Assembly: GCA_025362165.1 (NCBI GenBank) | Contig: JANYHY010000517.1 | Location: 1 to 5,047 of the forward strand | Direction: 5' to 3' | DNA: 5,047 nucleotides | From: Myxococcales bacterium | GTDB taxonomy: Bacteria > Myxococcota_A > Polyangia > Polyangiales > Polyangiaceae | Shown: in pieces, positions 1-5,047 of the stretch | Layout of the letters: each line of letters opens with the position of its first letter | Numbering within the stretch: the stretch's first letter is position 1 | Position numbers and translations under genes: made by a program | The notes under the pieces: generated by a model | What the model saw: only the letters and a program-made list of their open reading frames with translations | Database searches by the model: none | What the model was told of the DNA's origin: nothing

Positions 1-1200
1 CTGGCGGTACTTGTAGCCGTTGATCTGCGCGTACGCCTGGCTGACGATCTCCACCATCGCGAACAGCATCATCGTGCGCATCGCGTAGCGACCGTCCGCA
101 GGCGCGCTCGGTCCGTCCTCGCGGAGCTGCAGTCCGCCTTGGTCTTCCACGATGTACTTGAGCAACCGTCCGAAGATCGGCTTGTGCTCGCCGGGCCCAA
201 CGCCCGAAGGATCGATCGGGACCGCGAAGTGCCAGCGCTCGTCCGCGAGACGGTTCTCCCAGAGGTAGCGCTTGGGGCCCGAGAGCGTGCACGAGTAGCG
301 GTGCGGCGTCTCGAGCGCGCGGTCGAGCGCTTCACGACCCATCTTCACGATCGACGGCAGCGCGAACGAGTCTCCGGCCGCGACCGGATACACCGAACGA
401 TCGAACGGGCTCGGCAAGAACGTCACGCGCGAGTCGAACGTCTCGTCGTTCGTGGAGAAAGGATTCGACGACGCGCGCATCTCGAGCGGGATCGCGAACA
501 GCCCTTTTTCACGGGCTTCGATGAGCACTCCCGTGGAGCGCGAGTTTCCAAAATCGAGCACGAGAGACACAGGGACGGTCGCGTGATCGGCGACGCGCGA
601 GAACCGCAAGCGCGGCAGCAGCGGCGAGAGCGTGTCCAAGATCGCTGCGAGCTTGAACGCGGCCTTCTCCACGCCTGCGCGCTCCCATCGGCGGAGCAGC
701 TCGCGCGTCTCCGGGTGATCGAGGAACGCGCTCGTCTCGTTCTTGTCCAGCGCGCGAAACGGCCGGCCTGCGTCCACCGCTGCGTCCAGGCATCGGCCTT
801 GCGCGGCTGACCGCTCGATCGTGTCGATCGCCAAGATGGCGCGGATCAGGCTCGGATCGCGCTCGTCTGGCGCGAGATAGATCTGCACCGCGTGCGGGCA
901 AGAGAGCTGATACGGCACCGGCAACCACTTGTGCGAGAGCTCCGCGAGGTGCTCTACAGCAGAGATCTCGACGTCGGGTTCTTCGCCGGCGTTCGCGCGC
1001 CGCACGCTCACGTTGTTGGTGGCGTCCTTCATCATCACGAAGCCGCTCACGACGTCGGGCAAGCCTCCATCCAGCGCGACGGTGTGGAAGATCACCCCCG
1101 TGTTGAAGAACAGCTCGACCACCTCGTTCGAGGGCGTGGCCGCGACGCCATCGGCGCGACGCGGGCCTTCGCCACCTAGCGATACCTTCCGCTTGACCAT
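1..1200 (-). CDS. srfB: SrfB-like protein (COG4457/PF07520-type), N-terminal 400 residues, C-terminus beyond the left edge
   Basis: The reading frame is open without a stop from an ATG at 1200-1198 to the window edge, giving 400 residues. The ORF resembles my memory of SrfB family proteins, which are about 1000 residues long and named after a Salmonella SsrB-regulated factor of unknown biochemical role. Visible support: an N-terminal stretch near residues 26-44 with FFNTGVIFHTVALD, like the 'NSGVQF' opening of SrfB; AILAIDTIERS near 121-131; and VSLVLDFGNSRSTGVLIE at 211-228. The last has the DxGNSxxxG form of the phosphate-1 loop of actin/Hsp70-type ATPases. Near the edge, residues 384-399 (EIVSQAYAQINGYKYR) also fit the family. 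No signal peptide or membrane segment is seen, so it is probably cytoplasmic. It starts 26 bp after the VanW gene, suggesting co-transcription; no clear Shine-Dalgarno site precedes the ATG. The first 24 residues look unconserved, so a later start is possible. In other genomes srfB is linked to srfA and srfC; these would lie outside this window. The family call is from memory and was not searched. Confidence 0.68.
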   Translation of the reverse strand, partial: MVKRKVSLGGEGPRRADGVAATPSNEVVELFFNTGVIFHTVALDGGLPDVVSGFVMMKDATNNVSVRRANAGEEPDVEISAVEHLAELSHKWLPVPYQLSCPHAVQIYLAPDERDPSLIRAILAIDTIERSAAQGRCLDAAVDAGRPFRALDKNETSAFLDHPETRELLRRWERAGVEKAAFKLAAILDTLSPLLPRLRFSRVADHATVPVSLVLDFGNSRSTGVLIEAREKGLFAIPLEMRASSNPFSTNDETFDSRVTFLPSPFDRSVYPVAAGDSFALPSIVKMGREALDRALETPHRYSCTLSGPKRYLWENRLADERWHFAVPIDPSGVGPGEHKPIFGRLLKYIVEDQGGLQLREDGPSAPADGRYAMRTMMLFAMVEIVSQAYAQINGYKYRQ

Positions 1201-1226
1201 CCGTACTTGCCGGAACGGTACAGCAG

Positions 1227-2774
1227 CTAACGCGTGAGAGTCAGCGTTTTTGCGGGATCCGTCTGCGCAGCGACCGGCGTGTGTGTTCCGGGTGCATCCA
1301 CGTAGGTCACGTCGCCCACCGGATTGTCAGCATGCTTACAATCGCCTGCGCACGCGACAGGAGCGGCAGCGGCAGGGGGCGCGGGAGCCGTCGTTGACTC
1401 ATCATCCGTCGGCGGCTCGGGCAGCGGGGGCAAGAGCGACACGTCGAACCCTACGGGCACTTCGTAGATCTCGGTCGTGGGCGGGTAAAAGTCAGTCGTG
1501 GACTCCTTCTTGAAGGTGCCGTCCGGGAACACTTCGGTGCGCGTGCGCTTGATGCGATAGCCGCGGATCCCGTGCTGTTTGACGATCACCTTGTTGCCCG
1601 CGAGGCGCTCGTCCTCCTCGACCTTGCGCGACCAAGGGATCGTCTTTTCGACCTCGCGCGCGAAGCTCACCTTCACCGGCTTGGAGGCGCCGAGGAGCTG
1701 GATCTTGAGCTTGTTCCCCTCTGTCTTGGCGTGCAGCACGATTGGGAACGCGTGCACGTTGCGCAGCTTGAGATCCACCGCCGGGTACACCACGGTCGAG
1801 TCCAGACCCATCGGGATGTACGCGCTCGGCCTGGAGTGAGGTAGGCGCTCGATCACGTCGAGCCCGCCAAAAAAAGCCGCCGCGTGCAATGTCGAGGCGA
1901 CCTGGCAAGTGCCGCCGCCGACGCCCTCCACCATCTCGCCTTTGAAGATCTCCCAGCTCTTCTGGAACCCGTTCTCTTCGCTGCGATCGCCGACGACCGC
2001 GTTGAAGCTGAGCACCTCGTTAGGGCTGATGACCACGCCGTCCAGCTTGTGCGCCGCGTTGTCGATGTTCTGGCCACGCCGCGCTTGATCGCCAGAGCGC
2101 GAGAAGTACGTCTCGAACTCCGCGAGCACCGCGTGCACGTCGATCGACGCGACGACCTCCTTGGACACGCGCGGCGGAAAGCTGGTCGCAGGGACATCGA
2201 TCGACGTGACGGTCGGATCGACGGCGGCGCGCTGGACGGCCGCGACAGTCCCCCACGGATCGAGCGAGCGCCCGTTCTTCTCTGGGATGATGGTGCGGTT
2301 GTCGAGATCGAGCCGCGCGGACGCAGGCGTCGTGTCCAGCTCGTCCTTCAGCGGCGCGAGCATGGCGATGACCTTCGAAGCGTCCACGCTCGCCTCGAGA
2401 GGGACGTCAATCAGACCGTTTTTAGCCCTCTCAGCGGCCTCCATGTCGCCGAGCGGATCGCCCGTGTGCCCGTACGACTTCGCGAGCGCCACCGCGCGCG
2501 CCTCGTCCACCGTCACTCCGAGCTCCGCGAGCGACGCGGTCTTCACAGGCTTGGCCTCGCCATCGACCTTCAGCAGCACCGTGCGCGACAACAGCTTCTG
2601 CGCGTGCTCGTGCACCACTGCATCCACGTTCTCCGCGCGCACCACTTCACCATCGACGCGCACTCCCGGGAGGATCAGCGCATCCGGCAACAACACAGTC
2701 TTCTGCCAAGCGAGAGTCCCGGCGGCCGTACCGACGATCCCGAAACAGAGGGCGACGCGTGAAAATAGGCGCAT
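1227..2774 (-). CDS. Exported VanW-family protein with peptidoglycan-binding-like and G5-like regions
   Basis: This is a 515-residue protein from the ATG at 2774, chosen because it begins directly with a signal or anchor sequence: RLFSR, then a hydrophobic stretch VALCFGIVGTAAGTLA. Longer starts (ATG at 2810, GTG at 2855) add 12 or 27 polar residues before the signal, and the GTG would lie in the divergent promoter area. Residues about 50-190 resemble the PG_binding_4/YoaR-type region, with two alpha/beta repeats, the second containing TIIPEKNGRSLDP. The VanW core spans about 230-365, with the family hallmark GVGGGTCQVASTLHAA at 285-300 and SRPSAYIPMGLDSTV after it. Residues about 376-440 resemble a G5 domain (EDERLAGNKVIVKQHGIRG, then PPTTEIYEV). 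A Pro/Ala-rich tail follows with one close Cys pair (CAGDC). VanW is named from vancomycin-resistance clusters but its biochemical role is unknown; a cell-envelope role is inferred. The gene sits 26 bp upstream of the srfB-like gene and divergently from the membrane-protein gene. Confidence 0.9.
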   Translation of the reverse strand: MRLFSRVALCFGIVGTAAGTLAWQKTVLLPDALILPGVRVDGEVVRAENVDAVVHEHAQKLLSRTVLLKVDGEAKPVKTASLAELGVTVDEARAVALAKSYGHTGDPLGDMEAAERAKNGLIDVPLEASVDASKVIAMLAPLKDELDTTPASARLDLDNRTIIPEKNGRSLDPWGTVAAVQRAAVDPTVTSIDVPATSFPPRVSKEVVASIDVHAVLAEFETYFSRSGDQARRGQNIDNAAHKLDGVVISPNEVLSFNAVVGDRSEENGFQKSWEIFKGEMVEGVGGGTCQVASTLHAAAFFGGLDVIERLPHSRPSAYIPMGLDSTVVYPAVDLKLRNVHAFPIVLHAKTEGNKLKIQLLGASKPVKVSFAREVEKTIPWSRKVEEDERLAGNKVIVKQHGIRGYRIKRTRTEVFPDGTFKKESTTDFYPPTTEIYEVPVGFDVSLLPPLPEPPTDDESTTAPAPPAAAAPVACAGDCKHADNPVGDVTYVDAPGTHTPVAAQTDPAKTLTLTR

Positions 2775-2790
2775 GGGTGATCGATAAACG

Positions 2791-2800
2791 CTCGGCCGAG
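2791..2800. promoter_or_regulatory. 10-bp perfect palindrome in the divergent intergenic region
   Basis: CTCGGCCGAG is a perfect palindrome 17 bp upstream of the chosen VanW start and about 60 bp upstream of the membrane-protein gene. On the minus strand it lies just after a GATACT sequence (2798-2803, sharing three bases with it), which could serve as a -10 box for the leftward operon. It could be an operator, but short palindromes of this base composition are common by chance in GC-rich DNA. Confidence 0.2.
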
Positions 2801-2820
2801 TATCCTGCATCCGCTCGTCG

Positions 2821-2848
2821 TTGGCCAGATTCCACTCCGCGTTATGAT
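2821..2848 (+). promoter_or_regulatory. Putative sigma70-type promoter of the membrane-protein gene
   Basis: TTGGCC at 2821-2826 and TATGAT at 2843-2848 are separated by 16 bp and match the -35 and -10 consensus at three and five of six positions. Transcription would start at about 2855, only some 5 bases before the ATG at 2860. The mRNA would be almost leaderless, which agrees with the absence of a Shine-Dalgarno sequence before this ATG. The call rests on pattern only. Confidence 0.35.
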
Positions 2849-2859
2849 GGCGCACTCCA

Positions 2860-3606
2860 ATGAGCGGCTATGACAAGAAGAGCGGCGCGGTCTGGGGGAT
2901 CGCCCTCGCGGTAGCCACAGCCGCGTTCGTCATTTGGCGCCGCTACATCTCGTTGCGCTGGGAAGACTTCGACGGACTGCTCGTCTTGTCATGGGTGCTC
3001 ATGGTCGGGCTCGGCGCCTGGCGCGTGAACATCAAGCGCGACGTCACGCTCGCGCTCGTCGCGTTCGGCGGTGGCGCGATCATCGAGACCTGGGGCACGC
3101 GCTCGGGTCTCTGGACCTACTTCACACACGAAGAGCCGCCGCTCTTCATCTTGCCCGCGTGGCCATTCGCCGCGATCGCCACAGAGCGCATCTCGTTCAT
3201 GGTCGGCAAAGGCATCAAACAGCTCGGCCCCAAGACCGCGCGTCGCATCGAGGTCGCGTCGCTCGGCGTGTTCTGCGCGCTATTGCTTTGGTGGACCCGA
3301 CCCGCGTGGAGCAGTCATTGGACGTGGCTCGCGCTAGGTTTCGTCCTCTTGGTCGTCAGTACGACCAAAGCCACACAAGACGACTTGGCGCGCTTCGTCG
3401 CGGGTTCGATATTGGGTTATCTACTCGAGTATTGGGGCACCACTCGAGAGTGCTGGACCTATTACGATCATTTGACGCCCCCATTGACCTCAGTGCTGTC
3501 GCACGGCTTCGCGACCGTGGCGTTCGCGCGCTTCGCTCACTGGGCCACCCTAGCGATGAGCGCGATCAGCGCGCGCAACAAGCGCTTTGAAACGTTGACG
3601 AGCTAG
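2860..3606 (+). CDS. Multi-pass membrane protein with internal duplication, family not recognised
   Basis: The ATG at 2860 gives 248 residues ending in TAG at 3604-3606. About seven or eight hydrophobic segments are visible, near residues 9-26, 39-55, 61-77, 93-110, 131-147, 153-168, 178-192 and 208-235; it should sit in the inner membrane. The two halves carry the same signature, E-x-W-G-T-x4-W-T-Y: residues 76-87 (ETWGT...WTY) and 190-201 (EYWGT...WTY). Each signature ends a hydrophobic segment and is followed by a Pro-rich turn (EEPPLF, LTPPLT) and a further hydrophobic segment. This indicates an ancient duplication of a roughly four-helix unit. The conserved Glu, Trp and Tyr at the membrane edge suggest a binding or catalytic site. 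The layout is loosely like duplicated carotenoid-related membrane enzymes (CruF/DUF422, CrtYc-CrtYd lycopene cyclases), but I cannot claim homology. It is divergent from the VanW gene and is followed by a hairpin-rich element, so it is probably transcribed alone. Confidence 0.88.
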   Translation: MSGYDKKSGAVWGIALAVATAAFVIWRRYISLRWEDFDGLLVLSWVLMVGLGAWRVNIKRDVTLALVAFGGGAIIETWGTRSGLWTYFTHEEPPLFILPAWPFAAIATERISFMVGKGIKQLGPKTARRIEVASLGVFCALLLWWTRPAWSSHWTWLALGFVLLVVSTTKATQDDLARFVAGSILGYLLEYWGTTRECWTYYDHLTPPLTSVLSHGFATVAFARFAHWATLAMSAISARNKRFETLTS

Positions 3607-3632
3607 CGTAGGGCAGCGTCAGCCCCCTCCAA

Positions 3633-3654
3633 CTCCCCCATGTTCATGGGGGAG
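3633..3654 (+). terminator. Strong hairpin after the membrane-protein gene, possible terminator
   Basis: CTCCCCCATG (3633-3642) and CATGGGGGAG (3645-3654) are perfect 10-bp inverted repeats with a two-base centre, so about nine pairs can form with a GTTC loop. The hairpin starts 27 bp after the stop codon of the membrane-protein gene. It is followed not by a clean T run but by T-rich TTCTCTTCTCTTC (3663-3675), so it is an imperfect intrinsic terminator, or an RNA 3'-end stabiliser. Confidence 0.5.
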
Positions 3655-3676
3655 GGCAGAAATTCTCTTCTCTTCT

Positions 3677-3700
3677 CCTCCACCACGACCGTGGGGGAGG
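3677..3700 (+). repeat. Second inner hairpin of the palindromic element
   Basis: CCTCC-A-CCAC (3677-3686) pairs with GTGG-G-GGAGG (3691-3700) around a GACC loop, giving nine pairs and one A-G mismatch. The 3' arm overlaps the first G tract of the quadruplex-prone stretch, so hairpin and quadruplex could compete. Confidence 0.5.
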
Positions 3701-3702
3701 TT

Positions 3703-3720
3703 GGGAGGGTTGGGAGGGGG
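3703..3720 (+). other. G-quadruplex motif
   Basis: GGGAGGGTTGGGAGGGGG has four G tracts of at least three bases with loops of 1, 2 and 1 bases, which is a canonical short-loop quadruplex pattern on the plus strand. A fifth tract (3693-3697) lies just upstream. It lies 100 bp before the next start codon, inside the 3' half of the palindromic element. Confidence 0.5.
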
Positions 3721-3806
3721 CTTCTTCAGCGTGGAACCGCTCCAGATAGTGTCGCATCACAGCCAAGCCCAAGGCGCGCAGACGTTGGCGTGTCCATCGC
3801 TCGCGC

Positions 3807-3811
3807 GAGGG
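3807..3811 (+). promoter_or_regulatory. Ribosome binding site deciding the start at 3820
   Basis: GAGGG lies 8 bases before the ATG at 3820, a normal Shine-Dalgarno match and spacing. It supports this start over the longer open frame, which would begin at 3640 inside the hairpin element. Confidence 0.5.
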
Positions 3812-3819
3812 CCGAGTCA

Positions 3820-4488
3820 ATGGGCGATTGGCGATTGGCGATCATTGGTTTGTCGTTCGCGTGCGCGGCTCCATCGAAGCCGTCGGCGCGCGCGGCGGAT
3901 CTGCAAACTCCTAGGCCTTTGCAGTCGAGCGTCGCGGTCGCCCCTGTCGCGCCACCTAACAGCGACACCAAGTCGGCGCCCTATTGTCCAGAGTCTGCGA
4001 AGTGCCGGCACTTCCCTGTGGAGCTCTCTCCGCCGTGCGCGATGGCGCTCCGAGAGGCGGCGACCTGGAGCGGCGTCACGCCGGAGACTCGCGCGGCATG
4101 CCTGGGCTCGCATGATCCGTTCAAGGGATATATCGAATATAGAATCTCATGGACGACAGCCCCAGAGGACTATCGCCAATATGGTCTTCGATTGGCCAAC
4201 GAGAACATGTTCGACGAGGTCGTCCAGGCGCTCGTCTTGAGAGATATCGCGTTGTCTTATCTGACAGAAGATCCCCTCGACGCCGCGAAGGGACGCGCCA
4301 TGCTCGGGGAGTCCTGTCAGATGTTGATCGACCTCGCCGAGTGGGAAATCGTCGGCTCACACCCATGCGATCTCCTCCGCTGGCCATTGCCGTCCAAAGG
4401 CTATGTGGGCATGCGCCGGACCTGGGGCCCCACCTCGTCGCAATGCGCTCTGACAGCACCAGAGTGCCGCGGAGGCCAGCACCGATAG
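3820..4488 (+). CDS. Cysteine-rich exported protein, possible lipoprotein, unknown function
   Basis: The ATG at 3820 gives 222 residues. I do not recognise the family. The N-terminus (GDWRLAIIGLSFACAAPSKP) has a short hydrophobic run ending in a possible but non-canonical lipobox, LSFAC, with Cys15 as the acylated residue. It is followed by a Pro/Ala/Ser-rich linker (about 17-52) typical of an exported protein. The mature part holds eight further Cys (56, 62, 73, 94, 166, 183, 209, 216), an even number that would suit disulfides in the periplasm or outside. Residues about 115-175 are helical in character. The open frame extends upstream to 3640, but that part would encode the palindromic element and is not credible. 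Rare codons such as AGA, ATA-adjacent TAT and TTA-poor mixed third positions make it somewhat less GC3-biased than the genes to its left, so it may be fast-evolving or acquired. The initial codons contain a 7-bp tandem repeat. Confidence 0.6.
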   Translation: MGDWRLAIIGLSFACAAPSKPSARAADLQTPRPLQSSVAVAPVAPPNSDTKSAPYCPESAKCRHFPVELSPPCAMALREAATWSGVTPETRAACLGSHDPFKGYIEYRISWTTAPEDYRQYGLRLANENMFDEVVQALVLRDIALSYLTEDPLDAAKGRAMLGESCQMLIDLAEWEIVGSHPCDLLRWPLPSKGYVGMRRTWGPTSSQCALTAPECRGGQHR

Positions 4489-4543
4489 TCATGAGGAAGT
4501 GCGGGAGATTGCGCCCCCAAGGCTGTGAAGTGTGATGGTTGGT

Positions 4544-4798
4544 ATGACTGCTCAGAAGATCGCAATCAGCATTCCAGCCACCGTGCTCGAGCAAGCTCGC
4601 CGATCGGTGCGAAAGGGGCGTGCGGCTTCGATGAGCGCCTATGTCACGTCCGCCGTCGCGGAGAAGCTCAAGAACGACGATTTGGCGGAACTCCTCGAAG
4701 AGATGCTCGCAGAGACCGGCGGCCCACCCAGTGCGAGAGAACGCGCTGAGGCAGAGCGCGCGCTCTTTGGACGGAAACGCAAGGTCGCTGGGCGATGA
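4544..4798 (+). CDS. Ribbon-helix-helix antitoxin, VapB type
   Basis: The protein has 84 residues from the ATG at 4544. An ATG at 4535 and a GTG at 4532 are in frame and would add 3 or 4 residues; GAAG at 4527-4530 is a weak ribosome site. I chose 4544 because in such antitoxins the beta strand (KIAISIPATVLEQARRSV) follows the start closely. That strand, the first helix and then GRAASMSAYVTSAVAEKL form the ribbon-helix-helix DNA-binding fold (about residues 5-45). The acidic/charged rest (NDDLAELLEEMLAETGGPPSARERAEAERALFG) is the usual toxin-binding tail. By family, it would repress its own promoter and neutralise a PIN-domain RNase. The stop overlaps the toxin start as ATGA (4795-4798), the standard translational coupling. 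The toxin is broken, so this antitoxin seems to have no working partner here. Confidence 0.85.
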   Translation: MTAQKIAISIPATVLEQARRSVRKGRAASMSAYVTSAVAEKLKNDDLAELLEEMLAETGGPPSARERAEAERALFGRKRKVAGR

Positions 4799-4971
4799 GC
4801 GGCCTCACACTGGACGCCGGTGCCCTCATCGCCTTCGAGAAAAACGATCGCGCATTCACGGCAATCGTCCTGTGCGCACGCGAGCGTGCGAATCGTTTCG
4901 ATCTAAATCAGAGTGAGTCAATCACTGCGATGAGCTTCTCTACAGAGGCTTTGCTCGCCTCGACGGTATGA
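4795..4971 (+). pseudogene. Truncated PIN-domain toxin (VapC), only the first ~33 residues retained
   Basis: The start overlaps the antitoxin stop by ATGA. The first residues, SGLTLDAGALIAFEKNDRAF, are the first strand and helix of a PIN-domain ribonuclease, with Asp7 as the first conserved metal-binding acidic residue. Family similarity appears to stop near residue 33 (about 4893). The frame then runs through unrelated sequence to a TGA at 4969-4971, 58 residues in total. VapC proteins usually have about 125-140 residues and need three or four acidic residues; the central Glu and C-terminal Asp residues are missing. The other two plus frames hit stops at once after 4893, so a simple frameshift does not restore it. 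The DNA after the break belongs to a minus-strand reading frame. It is most likely an inactive remnant. Confidence 0.7.
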
Positions 4972-5047
4972 GAGGACGCGCGTGTCTTCTTGAGGACGTC
5001 GTCAATCGCTTTATCCAGCAATGTCCATTTGTCTGGATTCATGGGCT
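4908..5047 (-). CDS. Small or partial minus-strand protein, C-terminal 44 or more residues
   Basis: Reading leftward, an ATG at 5042-5040 opens a frame of 44 residues ending in TGA at 4910-4908. The frame also stays open to the right edge, so this may be the C-terminal end of a longer gene or a complete small protein. The sequence starts NPDKWTLLDKAIDDVLKK and ends EKLIAVIDSL; it is polar, with a pattern that suggests amphipathic helices. I do not recognise it. It runs convergently into the toxin remnant and overlaps its last 64 bases on the opposite strand. Its natural-looking composition suggests it is the true coding strand here and the toxin frame the accidental one. Confidence 0.45.
   Translation of the reverse strand, partial: PMNPDKWTLLDKAIDDVLKKTRASSHTVEASKASVEKLIAVIDSL

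Larger units (their letters stand above)
3621..3722. repeat. Palindromic intergenic element, C-rich/G-rich, with nested hairpins
   Basis: The outer arms AGCCCCCTCC (3621-3630) and GGAGGGGGCT (3713-3722) are perfect 10-bp inverted repeats. Between them lie two further hairpins and a T/C-rich spacer. The arm sequences echo each other repeatedly (CCCCCTCC, AACTCCCCC, GGGGGAGG, TTGGGAGGG), as in small REP- or MITE-like dispersed elements of GC-rich genomes. It fills the gap between the membrane-protein gene and the next gene. Whether other copies exist in the genome cannot be seen here. Confidence 0.6.

Noticed and set aside
139..1179. Long plus-strand open frames opposite the srfB-like gene (139-810 and 892-1179)
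   Set aside because: They are Arg- and His-rich shadow frames of a GC-rich gene. The minus-strand frame is open for the full 1200 bases and gives a sensible protein with a recognisable phosphate loop.
1884..2762. 292-residue plus-strand open frame
   Set aside because: It lies opposite the VanW gene and has the Arg/His/Asp-rich composition of an antisense shadow frame, with no domain pattern.
2775..2855. N-terminal extension of the VanW protein to the GTG at 2855
   Set aside because: It would put 27 polar residues in front of a good signal sequence and place the start inside the divergent promoter region.
2860..3606. Naming the membrane protein a carotenoid enzyme
   Set aside because: Only the general layout (duplicated helices, Glu near Gly, then aromatic residues) is similar, and no neighbouring carotenoid gene is present.
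3621..3722. CRISPR array or riboswitch in the C/G-rich intergenic stretch
   Set aside because: There are no regularly spaced direct repeats with unique spacers and no known aptamer pattern. The repeats are inverted and abut each other.
3640..3819. 60-residue upstream extension of the exported-protein gene
   Set aside because: It would start inside the hairpin and translate the palindromic and G-quadruplex element. A better start with GAGGG at the right distance exists at 3820.
4121..4594. 157-residue minus-strand open frame opposite the exported protein
   Set aside because: Its composition (Arg, Ser, Pro, Trp without pattern) looks like a shadow. It also runs through the start of the antitoxin gene.

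Overview
The window is GC-rich and coding-dense, with a strong preference for G or C at third codon positions. The large dark-matter membrane and envelope proteins, the GC-rich palindromic intergenic element and the codon use are compatible with a myxobacterial (Myxococcota, Polyangia-like) chromosome. This is an inference: there is no rRNA, ribosomal protein or other taxonomic marker here.

Left part (1-2774, minus strand): two genes read leftward, probably as one transcript. The first is a secreted or membrane-anchored VanW-family protein, with a peptidoglycan-binding-like N-terminal region, a VanW core and a G5-like C-terminal region. 26 bp downstream begins a large SrfB-like protein, with an actin/Hsp70-type phosphate-binding motif. 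It is open at the left edge, so only its first 400 residues are visible.

Middle (2775-3606): a short divergent promoter region, then a plus-strand gene for a multi-pass membrane protein of 248 residues. The protein is built from two halves that each carry the same E-x-W-G-T-x4-W-T-Y signature with identical spacing. Its family is not recognised.

Intergenic element (3621-3722): about 100 bp of C-rich then G-rich DNA with 10-bp perfect outer inverted arms, two inner hairpins and a canonical G-quadruplex motif. It probably acts as a transcription end for the membrane gene and looks like a small dispersed palindromic repeat.

Right part (3820-5047): an unrecognised cysteine-rich exported protein (possible lipoprotein), then a ribbon-helix-helix antitoxin of VapB type. 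The antitoxin overlaps by ATGA the start of a PIN-domain (VapC) toxin that is broken after about 33 residues. The lost toxin body is replaced by the 3' end of a small or partial minus-strand gene that enters from the right edge. The antitoxin therefore seems to be an orphan left by a rearrangement.

I see no complete novel defence or biosynthetic system. The most interesting points are the VanW-SrfB gene pair, the internally duplicated membrane protein, the palindromic/G-quadruplex element and the decapitated toxin-antitoxin pair.
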